From assembly GCA_002699085.1 (NCBI GenBank), contig PAAR01000009.1, positions 175,689 through 239,688 on the forward strand: DNA of 64,000 nt, in the 5' to 3' direction. Each line of letters starts with the position of its first letter. The first letter of the stretch is position 1. The notes beneath the pieces were generated by a model, which saw only the letters and a list, made by a program, of their open reading frames with translations, was not told the origin of the DNA and made no database searches. This DNA comes from Micavibrio sp. Its GTDB lineage: Bacteria > Pseudomonadota > Alphaproteobacteria > Micavibrionales > UBA9664. The translations under genes were made by a program, and so were the position numbers. This document shows, piece by piece, positions 1 through 8,561 of the stretch.

Positions 1-394
1 ATCGTCAACATCATCAGAAGTACTACCTGTATTAGCACAAGAAGCAGTTGTTGGGCCTGAAATTTACTGTGAATTCCCTGAAAATACTGCTGAATACAAA
101 GCATGTATAACGCCTAGAAATGTTAGCTTAATTGTAGGGTGGAAAGAGCCATTAAATGCAGAAGAGAAAGCTAAGGTAGCAACGGATTTATGTTGGCATA
201 TAGGTAATCAAGGTGAGTGTACGCTTACTACAAGCTACAATCCTACGGAAATTACTTTTACCGCACTAACCAACATGCCGAACGATCAGATATTAGCAAC
301 GCTAAAAAACATGACATCCGTTCGTTATGTTGACTTGAATTCAGATGACGCCAAACCAGCCAAGAGGCTTCAGAGAGTTTTAACGCCTCAGTAA
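1..394 (+). CDS. C-terminal part of an unidentified protein (5' end outside the window)
   Basis: An open frame runs from the first bases of the window to a TAA at 392-394 and gives about 130 residues with no internal stop. The start lies upstream, so full length is unknown. The piece holds three cysteines in its central part, spaced as in a small disulfide-containing exported domain, and a mixed alpha/beta composition, but no motif that I recognise. A strong hairpin with a T-run follows the stop directly, which supports a real gene end. Function unknown; a periplasmic or secreted protein is a guess from the cysteines only. Confidence 0.55.
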   Translation, partial: SSTSSEVLPVLAQEAVVGPEIYCEFPENTAEYKACITPRNVSLIVGWKEPLNAEEKAKVATDLCWHIGNQGECTLTTSYNPTEITFTALTNMPNDQILATLKNMTSVRYVDLNSDDAKPAKRLQRVLTPQ

Positions 395-419
395 AAAATA
401 AAGATTGTAGAATAATAAG

Positions 420-448
420 AACAGCGAACATAGTTTCGCTGTTTTTTT
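420..448 (+). terminator. Rho-independent terminator after the partial gene
   Basis: A 9-bp stem (420-428 with 435-443), a 6-base loop and an uninterrupted T-run follow the stop at 394. It is well placed to end the partial gene. Read on the other strand it could also slow transcription coming out of the tRNA-Asn gene, though the T-run there is weaker. Confidence 0.8.
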
Positions 449-483
449 ATAGGTAAAGAGTAGGGAATTAATTAAAGGTGTTA

Positions 484-558
<75 letters not shown>

Positions 559-646
559 ACATAACAACAGGATAAAGAGATACAAGAAACCCTTATCCAT
601 TGTCAATTGTAAATATATAAATAGTCCATATTTATTAAGGAAATAT

Positions 647-678
647 AAAAAAACCCAGCTCAGTGGCTGGGTTTTTTA
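647..678 (-). terminator. Bidirectional hairpin terminator
   Basis: An 8-bp stem (652-659 with 666-673) is flanked by an A-run on the left and a T-run on the right, so it can act on either strand. It lies just beyond the stop of the minus-strand gene at 680, which is the likely client. Confidence 0.8.
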
Positions 679-679
679 T

Positions 680-1624
680 CTATTTTAATTCCAATCTGAC
701 TTCAGGCCCAAATTGAGCAGGCACATAATTAGCACCTGTTCTATCAAGACATTGGAAAACTCTTTCACGACCCTCGCCAGTGTCAATTAATTGAGCACCA
801 CGGACTTTGAAGCCTTCTTCAATACTTCTTGTTTTAAGCTCACATTGGCCTTGATCTTTTAACTCCCATGCACCTGAAAGAAACGGAATGTTAATTAATC
901 CAAATGAATCAAGTCTTGTGTTTTTAAAGTTAGGGAACAATGTGTCTGATATCCCATCAATAGGCTTCATGATGACATCATCAGGATTTGTTGCGGCCCA
1001 TTTGATGCTATTAAGATAATCATCGCCATACTGATTACCAAAAGCACTTAACATGGTAGAAACCAGCATACCAGCTAGAACACCACCTCTACGCCAGTAT
1101 CTATGCGTAAAGTTTTTGTTCATAGCGCCATTGACGGCATGTCCACCCCAGTAGCCTGCAGAAGCCAATACGGCTGTTGGTAAACTCCAGATAAAGAAGC
1201 CTGACGCACCGGTTGCTGCAATGTTGAATTGATTCAGATTACCGCCATCCAATACTAATCCACCAACGGCAGCGCCTAACGCTGCGCCCACTGATGTTAA
1301 AACGATCTCAACGCCATTATCCTTTAAAAGTCTACCCCATTGCTTGCCATAGTTTGTTAATGGCTTTTCTTGTCTAAATACATTCACAGGTAATGCAACT
1401 GTACTTGCTACTACTCTTGCAATATTCACAACAAGCTCAACAGGATCTATAATTTCTAAGAAATCTCTTTTAGCTTTACCTTTTTTTGATCGAAGAGATG
1501 CTCTCTCTCTATCCGCTAATATATCAGACGCACCTGTATGATCTAAGTCTTCTGCACTACCGCTTAGGTCTGCACTACCTTCATCCATTTCAATCATGTG
1601 CTCCATATCTTCATCACCAGCCAT
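680..1624 (-). CDS. Uncharacterised membrane protein with acidic N-terminus
   Basis: 314 residues, preceded by a good AAGGAG ribosome binding site seven bases before the ATG. Residues 1-40 are very acidic and 41-55 basic. Four hydrophobic, glycine/alanine-rich stretches follow (roughly 62-82, 106-126, 135-165, 180-196), consistent with three or four membrane passes, and then a soluble C-terminal domain of about 110 residues with two cysteines. I do not recognise the family. The gene stands alone between two tRNA genes with its own terminator, so it is probably a single-gene transcript. An inner-membrane location is inferred from hydrophobicity only. Confidence 0.75.
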   Translation of the reverse strand: MAGDEDMEHMIEMDEGSADLSGSAEDLDHTGASDILADRERASLRSKKGKAKRDFLEIIDPVELVVNIARVVASTVALPVNVFRQEKPLTNYGKQWGRLLKDNGVEIVLTSVGAALGAAVGGLVLDGGNLNQFNIAATGASGFFIWSLPTAVLASAGYWGGHAVNGAMNKNFTHRYWRRGGVLAGMLVSTMLSAFGNQYGDDYLNSIKWAATNPDDVIMKPIDGISDTLFPNFKNTRLDSFGLINIPFLSGAWELKDQGQCELKTRSIEEGFKVRGAQLIDTGEGRERVFQCLDRTGANYVPAQFGPEVRLELK

Positions 1625-1758
1625 TTATATCTCCTTAAAAATTATATGTGTGTTGTATATATTCACATAAGTAAACATTAAAGATATTCTGTCAAGAAAA
1701 AACAAGGTTACTTCTTGTACTTATAAAGAAAAGATATTATATATTTCTCTCACCCAAA

Positions 1759-1832
1759 GGCGCGATGGCAGAATGGTGATGTAGCGGATTGCAAATCCGC
1801 GTATGCCGGTTCGATTCCGGCTCGTGCCTCCA
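1759..1832 (+). tRNA. tRNA-Cys (anticodon GCA)
   Basis: A full cloverleaf with a 7-bp acceptor stem containing one G-T pair, an anticodon loop GATTGCAAATC with GCA, the T-loop GGTTCGATTCC and an encoded CCA at 1830-1832. An open frame that begins inside the tRNA and runs into the next gene is not the true start of that gene. Confidence 0.97.
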
Positions 1833-1934
1833 CTCAATTTACTACGCACATATGTGGTTTTATACGACAAAGCTATTGAGCCTTTGTGCAAACCGTTTTA
1901 TGCTTTTACCAAGAACCAGAATAAAGGACATGTT

Positions 1935-2594
1935 ATGGATTTTGCGCTTGCTCGCACAAATATGATTAAATCTCAAATCAAACCGAATGATGTTTATAAC
2001 GAAGATCTAATTGAAGCTTTGGACACTGTTTACAGAGAAAATTTCATTCCAGAAGAAAAACGTGAAGTTGCTTATCTTGATGAAGACCTCAAATTAACGG
2101 CTGATGGCCGCTATCAAATGGAGCCTGTTGTATTCGCAAAACTCATGCAAGCAGCGCTAGATGGCCCTAAAGACTATGTTTTAGTCATAGGCTGCACAAT
2201 GGGATATAGCGTGGCTGTATTATCTCGATTATGCGGCATGGTCATTGGTATTGATTCGCATAAAGAGTTTACTGATTACGCTGAAAAGAAATTAGCGAGA
2301 GCCGAGTGTTCTAACGCTGCTGTTTTTTGTGCCCCTATGTATGAGGGCTACCCAGCACAGGGGCCTTATAATTTAATTATTATTGAAGGCGGTGTAGGCA
2401 CAATCCCAAATGAAATATTTTTGCAGCTTCAAGATAATGGTCGCTTATTAACAATCGAAAGACGTGACGCAAACAAAGCAGGGCAGGCGGTTTGCTATCT
2501 AAAACAAGGCGATATTATTTCAAGACACGTACTATTTGATGCCAACACACCTTATCTTCAGGGTTTTGCCCCAAAAACAAAATTTTCCTTCTAA
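1935..2594 (+). CDS. pcm: Protein-L-isoaspartate O-methyltransferase family protein
   Basis: 219 residues from an ATG at 1935 preceded by AAAGGA; the longer open frame begins inside tRNA-Cys and is rejected. The start MDFALARTNMIKSQI is typical of alphaproteobacterial Pcm-family methyltransferases. The SAM-binding loop reads VIGCTMGYSVAVL, followed by an acidic residue at the end of strand 2 (VIGID), the usual Rossmann methyltransferase pattern. Members repair isoaspartate or have diverged functions, and activity is not shown by sequence. In many alphaproteobacteria this gene precedes tolC and then the PopZ/DUF2497 gene; here popZ follows directly and tolC is absent. Confidence 0.85.
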   Translation: MDFALARTNMIKSQIKPNDVYNEDLIEALDTVYRENFIPEEKREVAYLDEDLKLTADGRYQMEPVVFAKLMQAALDGPKDYVLVIGCTMGYSVAVLSRLCGMVIGIDSHKEFTDYAEKKLARAECSNAAVFCAPMYEGYPAQGPYNLIIIEGGVGTIPNEIFLQLQDNGRLLTIERRDANKAGQAVCYLKQGDIISRHVLFDANTPYLQGFAPKTKFSF

Positions 2595-2679
2595 AAGTAT
2601 CTTTTCCCTTCAAAACATTTTATTTTTGTGTAAGAAGTGGGGATAAGGTTTTGACATACCTTCCAAAATACGACAATCT

Positions 2680-2688
2680 TGTTATAAA
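2680..2688 (+). promoter_or_regulatory. Possible extended -10 promoter of popZ
   Basis: TG-T-TATAAA lies about 25 bases before the popZ ATG and resembles an extended -10 element. A perfect TTGACA occurs at 2651-2656, but its distance (26 bases) is too long for it to be the matching -35, so only the -10 part is offered. Confidence 0.35.
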
Positions 2689-2713
2689 TGATCTGTAAAA
2701 ACTAAAAGAATAT

Positions 2714-3250
2714 ATGGCAGAAGAGCAAACAAAAAGCGATGAAGACTTATCAATCGAAGAAATCCTTTCTTCGATTAGAGATATTATTTCTGAAGATGAT
2801 GACGCACCAGAAGAGGTTGCTGCAGCACCTGAACCTGAAGTTGTGGAAGAAGAACCAGAAGAGATTGAACCTTTAACAGAAGAAGAAAGCGACGCCGTTG
2901 TTGTAGAAGCTGTTGAAGATGACGATGAAATATTAGAATTAAGCGATCCTATAGATGAGCCAGAGACAGAGCCCGTTGATTTTGAGGCTGCCTTGGATGC
3001 TGTTGAAGATGATGAGAATCTTTTATCAGAAAATACAGCGAGCGCTAGTCTTGCTGCATTAGATAAGTTAAGTCGCAGCTCAGCTATTGATAACCGTCGT
3101 AATATTAATGATGCAGTTACTATAGAAGATATTACACGTGAAATGCTGCGTCCAATGCTTAAAGCATGGCTAGATAAAAATCTGCCTGATATTATTGAAC
3201 GTACTGTTCAAAAAGAGATTCGTCGTCTTTCATCAAAATCAGACGATTAA
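2714..3250 (+). CDS. popZ: PopZ-family polar organising protein (DUF2497)
   Basis: 178 residues with the three parts expected of PopZ: an N-terminal helix (SIEEILSSIRDIISED, residues 13-28), a long acidic, low-complexity, proline/glutamate-rich linker (about 29-100), and a conserved C-terminal helical region with the family signature EMLRPMLKAWLDKNLPDI. In Caulobacter PopZ self-assembles into a polar matrix through the C-terminal helices and recruits partners, including ParB, through the N-terminal helix. The same window encodes a TipN-like coiled-coil protein, another polarity-type factor. The family assignment is firm; the exact role in this organism is inferred. Confidence 0.92.
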   Translation: MAEEQTKSDEDLSIEEILSSIRDIISEDDDAPEEVAAAPEPEVVEEEPEEIEPLTEEESDAVVVEAVEDDDEILELSDPIDEPETEPVDFEAALDAVEDDENLLSENTASASLAALDKLSRSSAIDNRRNINDAVTIEDITREMLRPMLKAWLDKNLPDIIERTVQKEIRRLSSKSDD

Positions 3251-3268
3251 TAAACTTTTTATATAAAT

Positions 3269-4258
3269 TTAATAAACGGAACCATCATCTTCAGAATATG
3301 AGAAGACAGATTGTGCAGCCAAAATATCTGGCAAAGCACGCTCAACAGCCGCCTCTCCTTCAGCAATTAGCTCTTCAGCGCGCTGAAATTCCATCAAGCC
3401 GATATGACCAACATGTGGTTTAATATGGATATCAGGCGGATCACCTGCCAAACGTGAGCGTGTAATACGATCTTGAATAATCCCTAATGATGAAATCATA
3501 ATACCGAAAAGGCTGGGCTGACTCTTATCTTCACGCTTAAAGATACTGCTTTTTATAGGAGAGCTTTTAATCTTGCGCTTGTTGCTTTCTGACATACCTT
3601 CTTCATCAAGTAAATCATAACCCATGACACGGGGCACACGCTCACCTTTTTGTGTCGCCTTACCGATAAGATCGGCGTTTAAATCTACAGCAATAGTCAT
3701 GCGTGCGCCAAAAGCTTGGCACACTGATACAGGAACAGGGTTGACTAATGCGCCGTCAATTAAAAAGCGATTATTTTTTTCTACAGGTGGGAATAAGCCG
3801 GGTAAAGAAAAAGAGGCAACCATTGCATCAACCAAATTACCTTTACGAAGCCAAACTTCATGTCCTGTAACCAAATCTGTTGCCACGGCCGTAAAAGGAT
3901 GAGGGAGATCTTCAATATTGATATCACCCAACTGGTCTTCCATTAAACGGCGCAATCTTTTACCGCCAATAATGCCCGATCCCTTAACCTTGAAATCCAA
4001 ATAAGTAAGTGTTTTTAGTGAGGTGAGGGATCGCCCCCATGTCTCAAGAATATCTAACTTTCCCGCTAAATAACAACCGCCAACCAATGCGCCAAAAGAT
4101 GTGCCTGCCACAATTGTCGGTTCAATGCCGTGTCTAACCAACGCTTTTAAGGCGCCGATATGTGAAAATCCACGTGCCACACCACCGCCGAGAGCTATAC
4201 CGATCCTAGGTTTTGAAGAATTTTGATTTGAGGCTTGGTCTTTTGTGTTTTCTGTCAT
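3269..4258 (-). CDS. Patatin-like phospholipase (RssA-type)
   Basis: 329 residues. The patatin catalytic dyad is visible: the oxyanion-hole loop GGGVARG (24-30), the nucleophile elbow GTSFG (Ser54) and DGALVNP with Asp168. These enzymes are serine acyl hydrolases acting on lipids, usually cytoplasmic or membrane associated; RssA is the nearest named relative. Residues about 195-250 form a charged, lysine-rich insertion of uncertain use. The gene is divergent from the MsbA-like exporter, with only 44 bases between the two starts, so their promoters must overlap. It converges with popZ with an 18-base gap. Confidence 0.9.
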   Translation of the reverse strand: MTENTKDQASNQNSSKPRIGIALGGGVARGFSHIGALKALVRHGIEPTIVAGTSFGALVGGCYLAGKLDILETWGRSLTSLKTLTYLDFKVKGSGIIGGKRLRRLMEDQLGDINIEDLPHPFTAVATDLVTGHEVWLRKGNLVDAMVASFSLPGLFPPVEKNNRFLIDGALVNPVPVSVCQAFGARMTIAVDLNADLIGKATQKGERVPRVMGYDLLDEEGMSESNKRKIKSSPIKSSIFKREDKSQPSLFGIMISSLGIIQDRITRSRLAGDPPDIHIKPHVGHIGLMEFQRAEELIAEGEAAVERALPDILAAQSVFSYSEDDGSVY

Positions 4259-4302
4259 ATTTTAAATGCTAATTATAAAAGTAGTATAACACAAAAAATC
4301 TT

Positions 4303-6090
4303 ATGGCTTTAAAAAAAATATCAGAACCACTCGCAGACAAAGAAAAGGTTTGGCCTGTTCTAAAAAGACTTTTTCACGACTATATGAAGGCTCATATCTT
4401 TACTATCATTATTGCGCTCATATGCATGATTGCTGCGGCTGGAACAACAGCCGTATTTGCTAAGCTCTTACAACCAATATTTGATGATGTTTTGATTAAC
4501 AGTAAAAAAGGACACATTATCCCAATTGCGCTTGCTGCCTTTTTTTGCATTTCGTTGCGGGGTTTAACAACATATGCCCATGTCGTTTTAATGAATAATG
4601 TAGGGCAAAACATCATCGCTAAAATTCAAAACGATCTGTTCACTCACCTCATTAATGCCGACATCAATTTTTACCAAAAGAACCCTACGGGTACACTTAT
4701 AACACGTATGGTTTCAGACGCTACGGTCGCGCGTATTGCAATGAGCGATAGTATTACAGGTATTATCAAAAGCCTTATTACCTTACTTTTTTTAATTATT
4801 GTCATGGTTATGCAAGACTGGAAATTATCTATTTATGCTTTAGTAATATTTCCTGTTGCTGTTTTTATGGTGGCGCTAGTCGGTAAACGTATTCGTCAAA
4901 TCTCTACAAGAACACAAGCAGGTTTGTCAGATTTATCTGATAAACTAATGCAGATATTTCAGGGCATCAAACAGGTAAAAATGAACAACAGAGAGCGCTT
5001 TGAAATTGAACGCATGGCAGGAACAGTTGACTATATGTGCAAGCTTTACCGCAAAGTTGTTCGAACCAACACCTTAACAACCCCTATAAATGATGGCCTT
5101 GTCGGTATAATTTTATTCGCTCTCATTACATATGGTGGTTTTTCTGTTTTAAACGACACACTCAGTCCGGGAGGACTTGTATCATTCATTGCTGCTTTTT
5201 TATTGGCCTACGAGCCTATAAAAAAAATATCAAATCTTTATGCTGTTTTTAATATGGGGTTAGGTGCAGCCGACAGGATTTTTGAAGTCCTGGATACAAA
5301 GCCTACTGTTGAAAACACCAATATTGATAAAAAATTAAATGAAGAGGTAGCTTCACTCAGTTTCAAAAATGTATCCTTTACGTACCATGATAACAAGGAA
5401 CCATCACTCGATGACATCAGTTTTGAAGCAAAGCCGGGTCAAACTATTGCTTTTGTAGGCCCATCAGGCAGCGGTAAATCAACTATTGTTAATCTTGTTC
5501 CCCGTTTTTTCGACCCCGTTTCTGGTAGCATTTGCATCAACAATAAAAATATAAAAGAATTTTCTATCAAAAGTTTGAGAGAGCATATTTCTTACGTACC
5601 ACAAGATGCTGTTATTTTTGATGAAAGCGTTTCTTATAACATTGGATATGGCAAGACTGGTGCAACACAGGAAGAAATAGAGATGGCTGCTAAAGATGCG
5701 TTTGCGCATGATTTCATTAATGATCTATCAGAAGGTTATGACACAAAACTTGGTGAAAATGGCTCAAAACTCTCTGGTGGACAAAAGCAACGTATCGCTA
5801 TTGCACGGGCGCTAATAAAAGACGCCCCCATTTTTTTACTAGATGAAGCGACCTCAGCACTCGACAATGAATCGGAAGAATATATCCAACAAAGCATAGA
5901 AAAAATAGGTAAACAAAAAATATGCTTGGTTGTTGCGCATCGTTTATCCACAATTAAGAATGCCGATCATATTATTGTTATAGATAGAGGCCGTATTACT
6001 GAACAGGGGAAACACGATGAACTGATCGCACGAAAAGGGTTGTACAACAGTCTGTATAACCTATCCTCTAATACATCGATTACTGGCTGA
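4303..6090 (+). CDS. msbA: MsbA-type lipid-flippase ABC exporter
   Basis: 595 residues in one half-transporter chain. Six membrane segments occupy roughly residues 30-320, then a nucleotide-binding domain with Walker A GPSGSGKST near 386, signature LSGGQKQR near 490, Walker B IFLLDEATSALD and the switch histidine in AHRLSTI. The length and fused TMD-NBD layout fit the MsbA/lipid exporter group, which moves lipid A core or other hydrophobic substrates across the inner membrane as a homodimer. The substrate is inferred from family resemblance. A CBS-domain gene follows 15 bases downstream, probably in the same transcript. Confidence 0.88.
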   Translation: MALKKISEPLADKEKVWPVLKRLFHDYMKAHIFTIIIALICMIAAAGTTAVFAKLLQPIFDDVLINSKKGHIIPIALAAFFCISLRGLTTYAHVVLMNNVGQNIIAKIQNDLFTHLINADINFYQKNPTGTLITRMVSDATVARIAMSDSITGIIKSLITLLFLIIVMVMQDWKLSIYALVIFPVAVFMVALVGKRIRQISTRTQAGLSDLSDKLMQIFQGIKQVKMNNRERFEIERMAGTVDYMCKLYRKVVRTNTLTTPINDGLVGIILFALITYGGFSVLNDTLSPGGLVSFIAAFLLAYEPIKKISNLYAVFNMGLGAADRIFEVLDTKPTVENTNIDKKLNEEVASLSFKNVSFTYHDNKEPSLDDISFEAKPGQTIAFVGPSGSGKSTIVNLVPRFFDPVSGSICINNKNIKEFSIKSLREHISYVPQDAVIFDESVSYNIGYGKTGATQEEIEMAAKDAFAHDFINDLSEGYDTKLGENGSKLSGGQKQRIAIARALIKDAPIFLLDEATSALDNESEEYIQQSIEKIGKQKICLVVAHRLSTIKNADHIIVIDRGRITEQGKHDELIARKGLYNSLYNLSSNTSITG

Positions 6091-6105
6091 TTTTAAGGAG
6101 AGTAT

Positions 6106-6579
6106 ATGTCTAAAAAACCAGATTGCATCTCAAATTATATGATAACAGATGTCATCACACTGAATAAGAATGATGACTTTGAACAAGCTGTTGATATTTT
6201 TGAAAAACATAAGATACGTTGCGTACCAGTTATTGATGATGCAGGTGTTTTCTGTGGTACATTTTCTTTACATACGGTTATAAAAAAAATATCACCCTTA
6301 GCCGCACAAAGTGAATCCGCTATGTCATTAAACTTTTTCACCACAGGCATAGATTTTATTAGAGACAAATATCAGAGCATTAAAGATCAAAAAATTGATA
6401 TTTTCTTAGATAAGGAAGCACCAAAGATAAAAGCAGATGTTCATTTTATGGAAGTTTTAAATGTCCTCATTCATGGCGGCAGTCCTGTTTCGGTGGTTGA
6501 TCCAAAAACACATAAGTTATTAGGAATTTTTACATATCAAGAAGCCTTCAAACTAATGAGAGCACCTAAAAAAAAATAA
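6106..6579 (+). CDS. CBS-domain protein
   Basis: 157 residues with an AAGGAG site just before the ATG. Two CBS motifs are seen: the first around residues 9-60 (YMITDVITLNKND through CVPVIDDAGVFCGTF) and the second around 98-150 (KIKADVHFMEVLNVLIHGG through VVDPKTHKLLGIFTY). A pair of CBS motifs normally forms a Bateman module that binds adenine nucleotides and regulates a partner. With no catalytic domain attached, it may act on a neighbour such as the exporter upstream or the permease 32 bases downstream; that link is inferred from position. Confidence 0.85.
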   Translation: MSKKPDCISNYMITDVITLNKNDDFEQAVDIFEKHKIRCVPVIDDAGVFCGTFSLHTVIKKISPLAAQSESAMSLNFFTTGIDFIRDKYQSIKDQKIDIFLDKEAPKIKADVHFMEVLNVLIHGGSPVSVVDPKTHKLLGIFTYQEAFKLMRAPKKK

Positions 6580-6611
6580 GTTAAAAACGAAATCAATAGA
6601 GAGTTTTTTAT

Positions 6612-7973
6612 ATGTCAGCACCAACACATGGAAGCCTTACTGAATATGTACCACACGTAGTTTTTGGTTGGGATCCCATGATTACAGCAACGGTCATTAT
6701 GCTCATGGCTTACGCGTTTATTACAACTGAGCGCATTAATCGTGCAATTGTATCGCTTCTTGGCGCAGGGCTGATGATTTTTCTAGGCGTCATAAACCAA
6801 CGCCTTGCAATTCAAGGGATAGACTTCAATACAATTTTCTTACTTATAGGCATGATGGCTATAGTTAGCATCACAAGTAGGACAGGGGTGTTCCAGTATG
6901 TTGCCACATATGCTGCCAAAGCTGTTAAGGCAAATCCACGCGCTTTACTAATCGTTCTTGCTTTTATCACAGCTATTTTTTCTGCACTTCTTGATAATGT
7001 CACGACCGTCATGCTCATTGTGCCAATCACACTTCTATTAACAGACCAATTAAAATTGCCAGCATATCCTTTTTTATTCTCGCAAATATTTGCTTCCAAT
7101 ATCGGCGGCACAGCTACGTTAATTGGTGATCCGCCAAATATTTTAATTGGTTCAGCTGTGGGTCTTAGCTTTACAGATTTTTTAATAAATGTTGGCCCAG
7201 TATCGTTAATGTTAATGGTTATTATGACTTTCGTTTTTGATTTTATTTGGGGTCGACACATGAAGGTTAAAGTAAAAGATCAAGCCATTATAATGCAGTA
7301 CCAACCAAGAGAGGCTATTTCAGATTTATCACTTCTTATAAAATGTTTATTCACACTAACCCTTGTGATTGGTGGCTTCGTATTTGGCCATGGTCATGGT
7401 TTTGAGCCTGGGACAATTGCTTTAACAGGTGCTGCATTCTTAATGCTACTTGAGTGTTATAAATACTCTGCGGAGGAACAATCTCATAAAGTCCACCGTG
7501 TGTTTAAAGATGTTGAATGGGAAACTATCTTCTTCTTCATTGGTTTATTCATCATTGTTTATGGTGTCGAAAAAGCTGGCCTATTAGAATTAATGGGCAA
7601 AGAATTACTAAAACTAACGGCAGGAGATATTGGGATGACTGGTTATGTTGTCCTTTGGTCATCCGCTATTTTATCAGCCATTGTTGATAATATCCCGTTT
7701 GTTGCAACAATGATCCCTCTAATTGATTCAACAAAAGAAGCCTTTGGCGGAGAATCACACATCACCTCTTTATGGTGGGCACTCTCCCTTGGTGCTTGTT
7801 TAGGTGGTAATGGCTCTCTTATAGGCGCAAGTGCTAATGTCATGGTGGCTAGTTTTGCTGAGCGAGCAGGGCAACGCATATCCTTTATGAAGTTTTTAGC
7901 CTTAGGATTTCCGCTGATGCTATTCACAATTTTAATAGCGCATATTTATTTCATGTTGGCCTTTGTTAAATAA
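6612..7973 (+). CDS. ArsB/NhaD-superfamily ion transporter
   Basis: 453 residues with about eleven to twelve hydrophobic segments. The sequence has the ion-transporter superfamily pattern: the first repeat contains LLDNVTTVMLIVPI and NIGGTATLIGDPPNILIG, and the second repeat contains SAIVDNIPFVATMIPL and GGNGSLIGASANVM. This inverted-repeat layout is shared by ArsB arsenite pumps, NhaD sodium/proton antiporters and related SLC13-like permeases. The substrate cannot be told from sequence alone. The upstream CBS protein could regulate it. The transcript probably continues into the DUF192 gene 12 bases downstream. Confidence 0.85.
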   Translation: MSAPTHGSLTEYVPHVVFGWDPMITATVIMLMAYAFITTERINRAIVSLLGAGLMIFLGVINQRLAIQGIDFNTIFLLIGMMAIVSITSRTGVFQYVATYAAKAVKANPRALLIVLAFITAIFSALLDNVTTVMLIVPITLLLTDQLKLPAYPFLFSQIFASNIGGTATLIGDPPNILIGSAVGLSFTDFLINVGPVSLMLMVIMTFVFDFIWGRHMKVKVKDQAIIMQYQPREAISDLSLLIKCLFTLTLVIGGFVFGHGHGFEPGTIALTGAAFLMLLECYKYSAEEQSHKVHRVFKDVEWETIFFFIGLFIIVYGVEKAGLLELMGKELLKLTAGDIGMTGYVVLWSSAILSAIVDNIPFVATMIPLIDSTKEAFGGESHITSLWWALSLGACLGGNGSLIGASANVMVASFAERAGQRISFMKFLALGFPLMLFTILIAHIYFMLAFVK

Positions 7974-7984
7974 ATCACTACCAT

Positions 7985-8467
7985 ATGAAAATGAAAAAAA
8001 TTACAAAATTTATAAGCTTTATTCTTCTCAACGCTGCACTTTTTGCTGTAGTTTACGGCGGATTATATTATTTTGAAGTTGGCGTAACACCTTCAGTTAC
8101 AATTATTTCAAAAGAAAAAAACACAGAAAACAAATTCTTTGTAAGGCTGGCAAAAACATCAGAAGAGCAGGCAAAAGGTCTGATGAATGTAGAAAGTATG
8201 CCAAAAGATGAAGGTATGTTCTTTATTTTTGAAGATGTTGGCATGCGGGCTTTTTGGATGAAGAACACCTATATTCCTCTGGATATTATTTTCATTAATG
8301 AAAATGGCGATATCGTTCATATTGATAAAAACAGACAGCCACTGGATGAAACACCTAAAGGGGCAAAAGTTCCTGTTAAGGCAGTTTTAGAAATAAATGG
8401 CGGGTTATCAGATGCACTCGGCATTAAAAATGGTGACAACGTTAAACATAAAATCTTCAAAAAATAA
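7985..8467 (+). CDS. DUF192 family protein, membrane-anchored or exported
   Basis: 160 residues. A hydrophobic N-terminal segment (residues 7-25) precedes a DUF192 domain covering about residues 45-158, with the diagnostic stretches RLAKTSEEQAKGLMNVESMP and MRAFWMKNTYIPLDIIFI. The domain is a small compact beta fold of unknown function that is common in bacteria and archaea, often with a signal peptide. No lipobox is visible, so a signal anchor or cleaved signal are both possible. A second in-frame ATG lies two codons downstream and cannot be excluded as the start. Confidence 0.85.
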   Translation: MKMKKITKFISFILLNAALFAVVYGGLYYFEVGVTPSVTIISKEKNTENKFFVRLAKTSEEQAKGLMNVESMPKDEGMFFIFEDVGMRAFWMKNTYIPLDIIFINENGDIVHIDKNRQPLDETPKGAKVPVKAVLEINGGLSDALGIKNGDNVKHKIFKK

Positions 8468-8561
8468 TCTGCTGCAGTGCAAAATCATTGTTACTGGCAA
8501 AAGGCAGTCAAATCCCTTATTAAAAGGCAAGAATATTCATTAACGAAAGAGGGTTATCTTC

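Noticed and set aside
1803..1934. N-terminal extension of the Pcm-family gene into tRNA-Cys
   Set aside because: It would be translated from inside the tRNA; the ATG at 1935 has a ribosome binding site and matches the family start.
2651..2656. Perfect TTGACA upstream of popZ taken as -35
   Set aside because: The only good -10 (2683-2688) is 26 bases away; no hexamer at 16-18 bases resembles a -10.
5944..5952. Perfect DnaA box TTATCCACA inside msbA
   Set aside because: The bases encode the conserved Leu-Ser-Thr of the AHRLSTI switch region; codon choice explains them.
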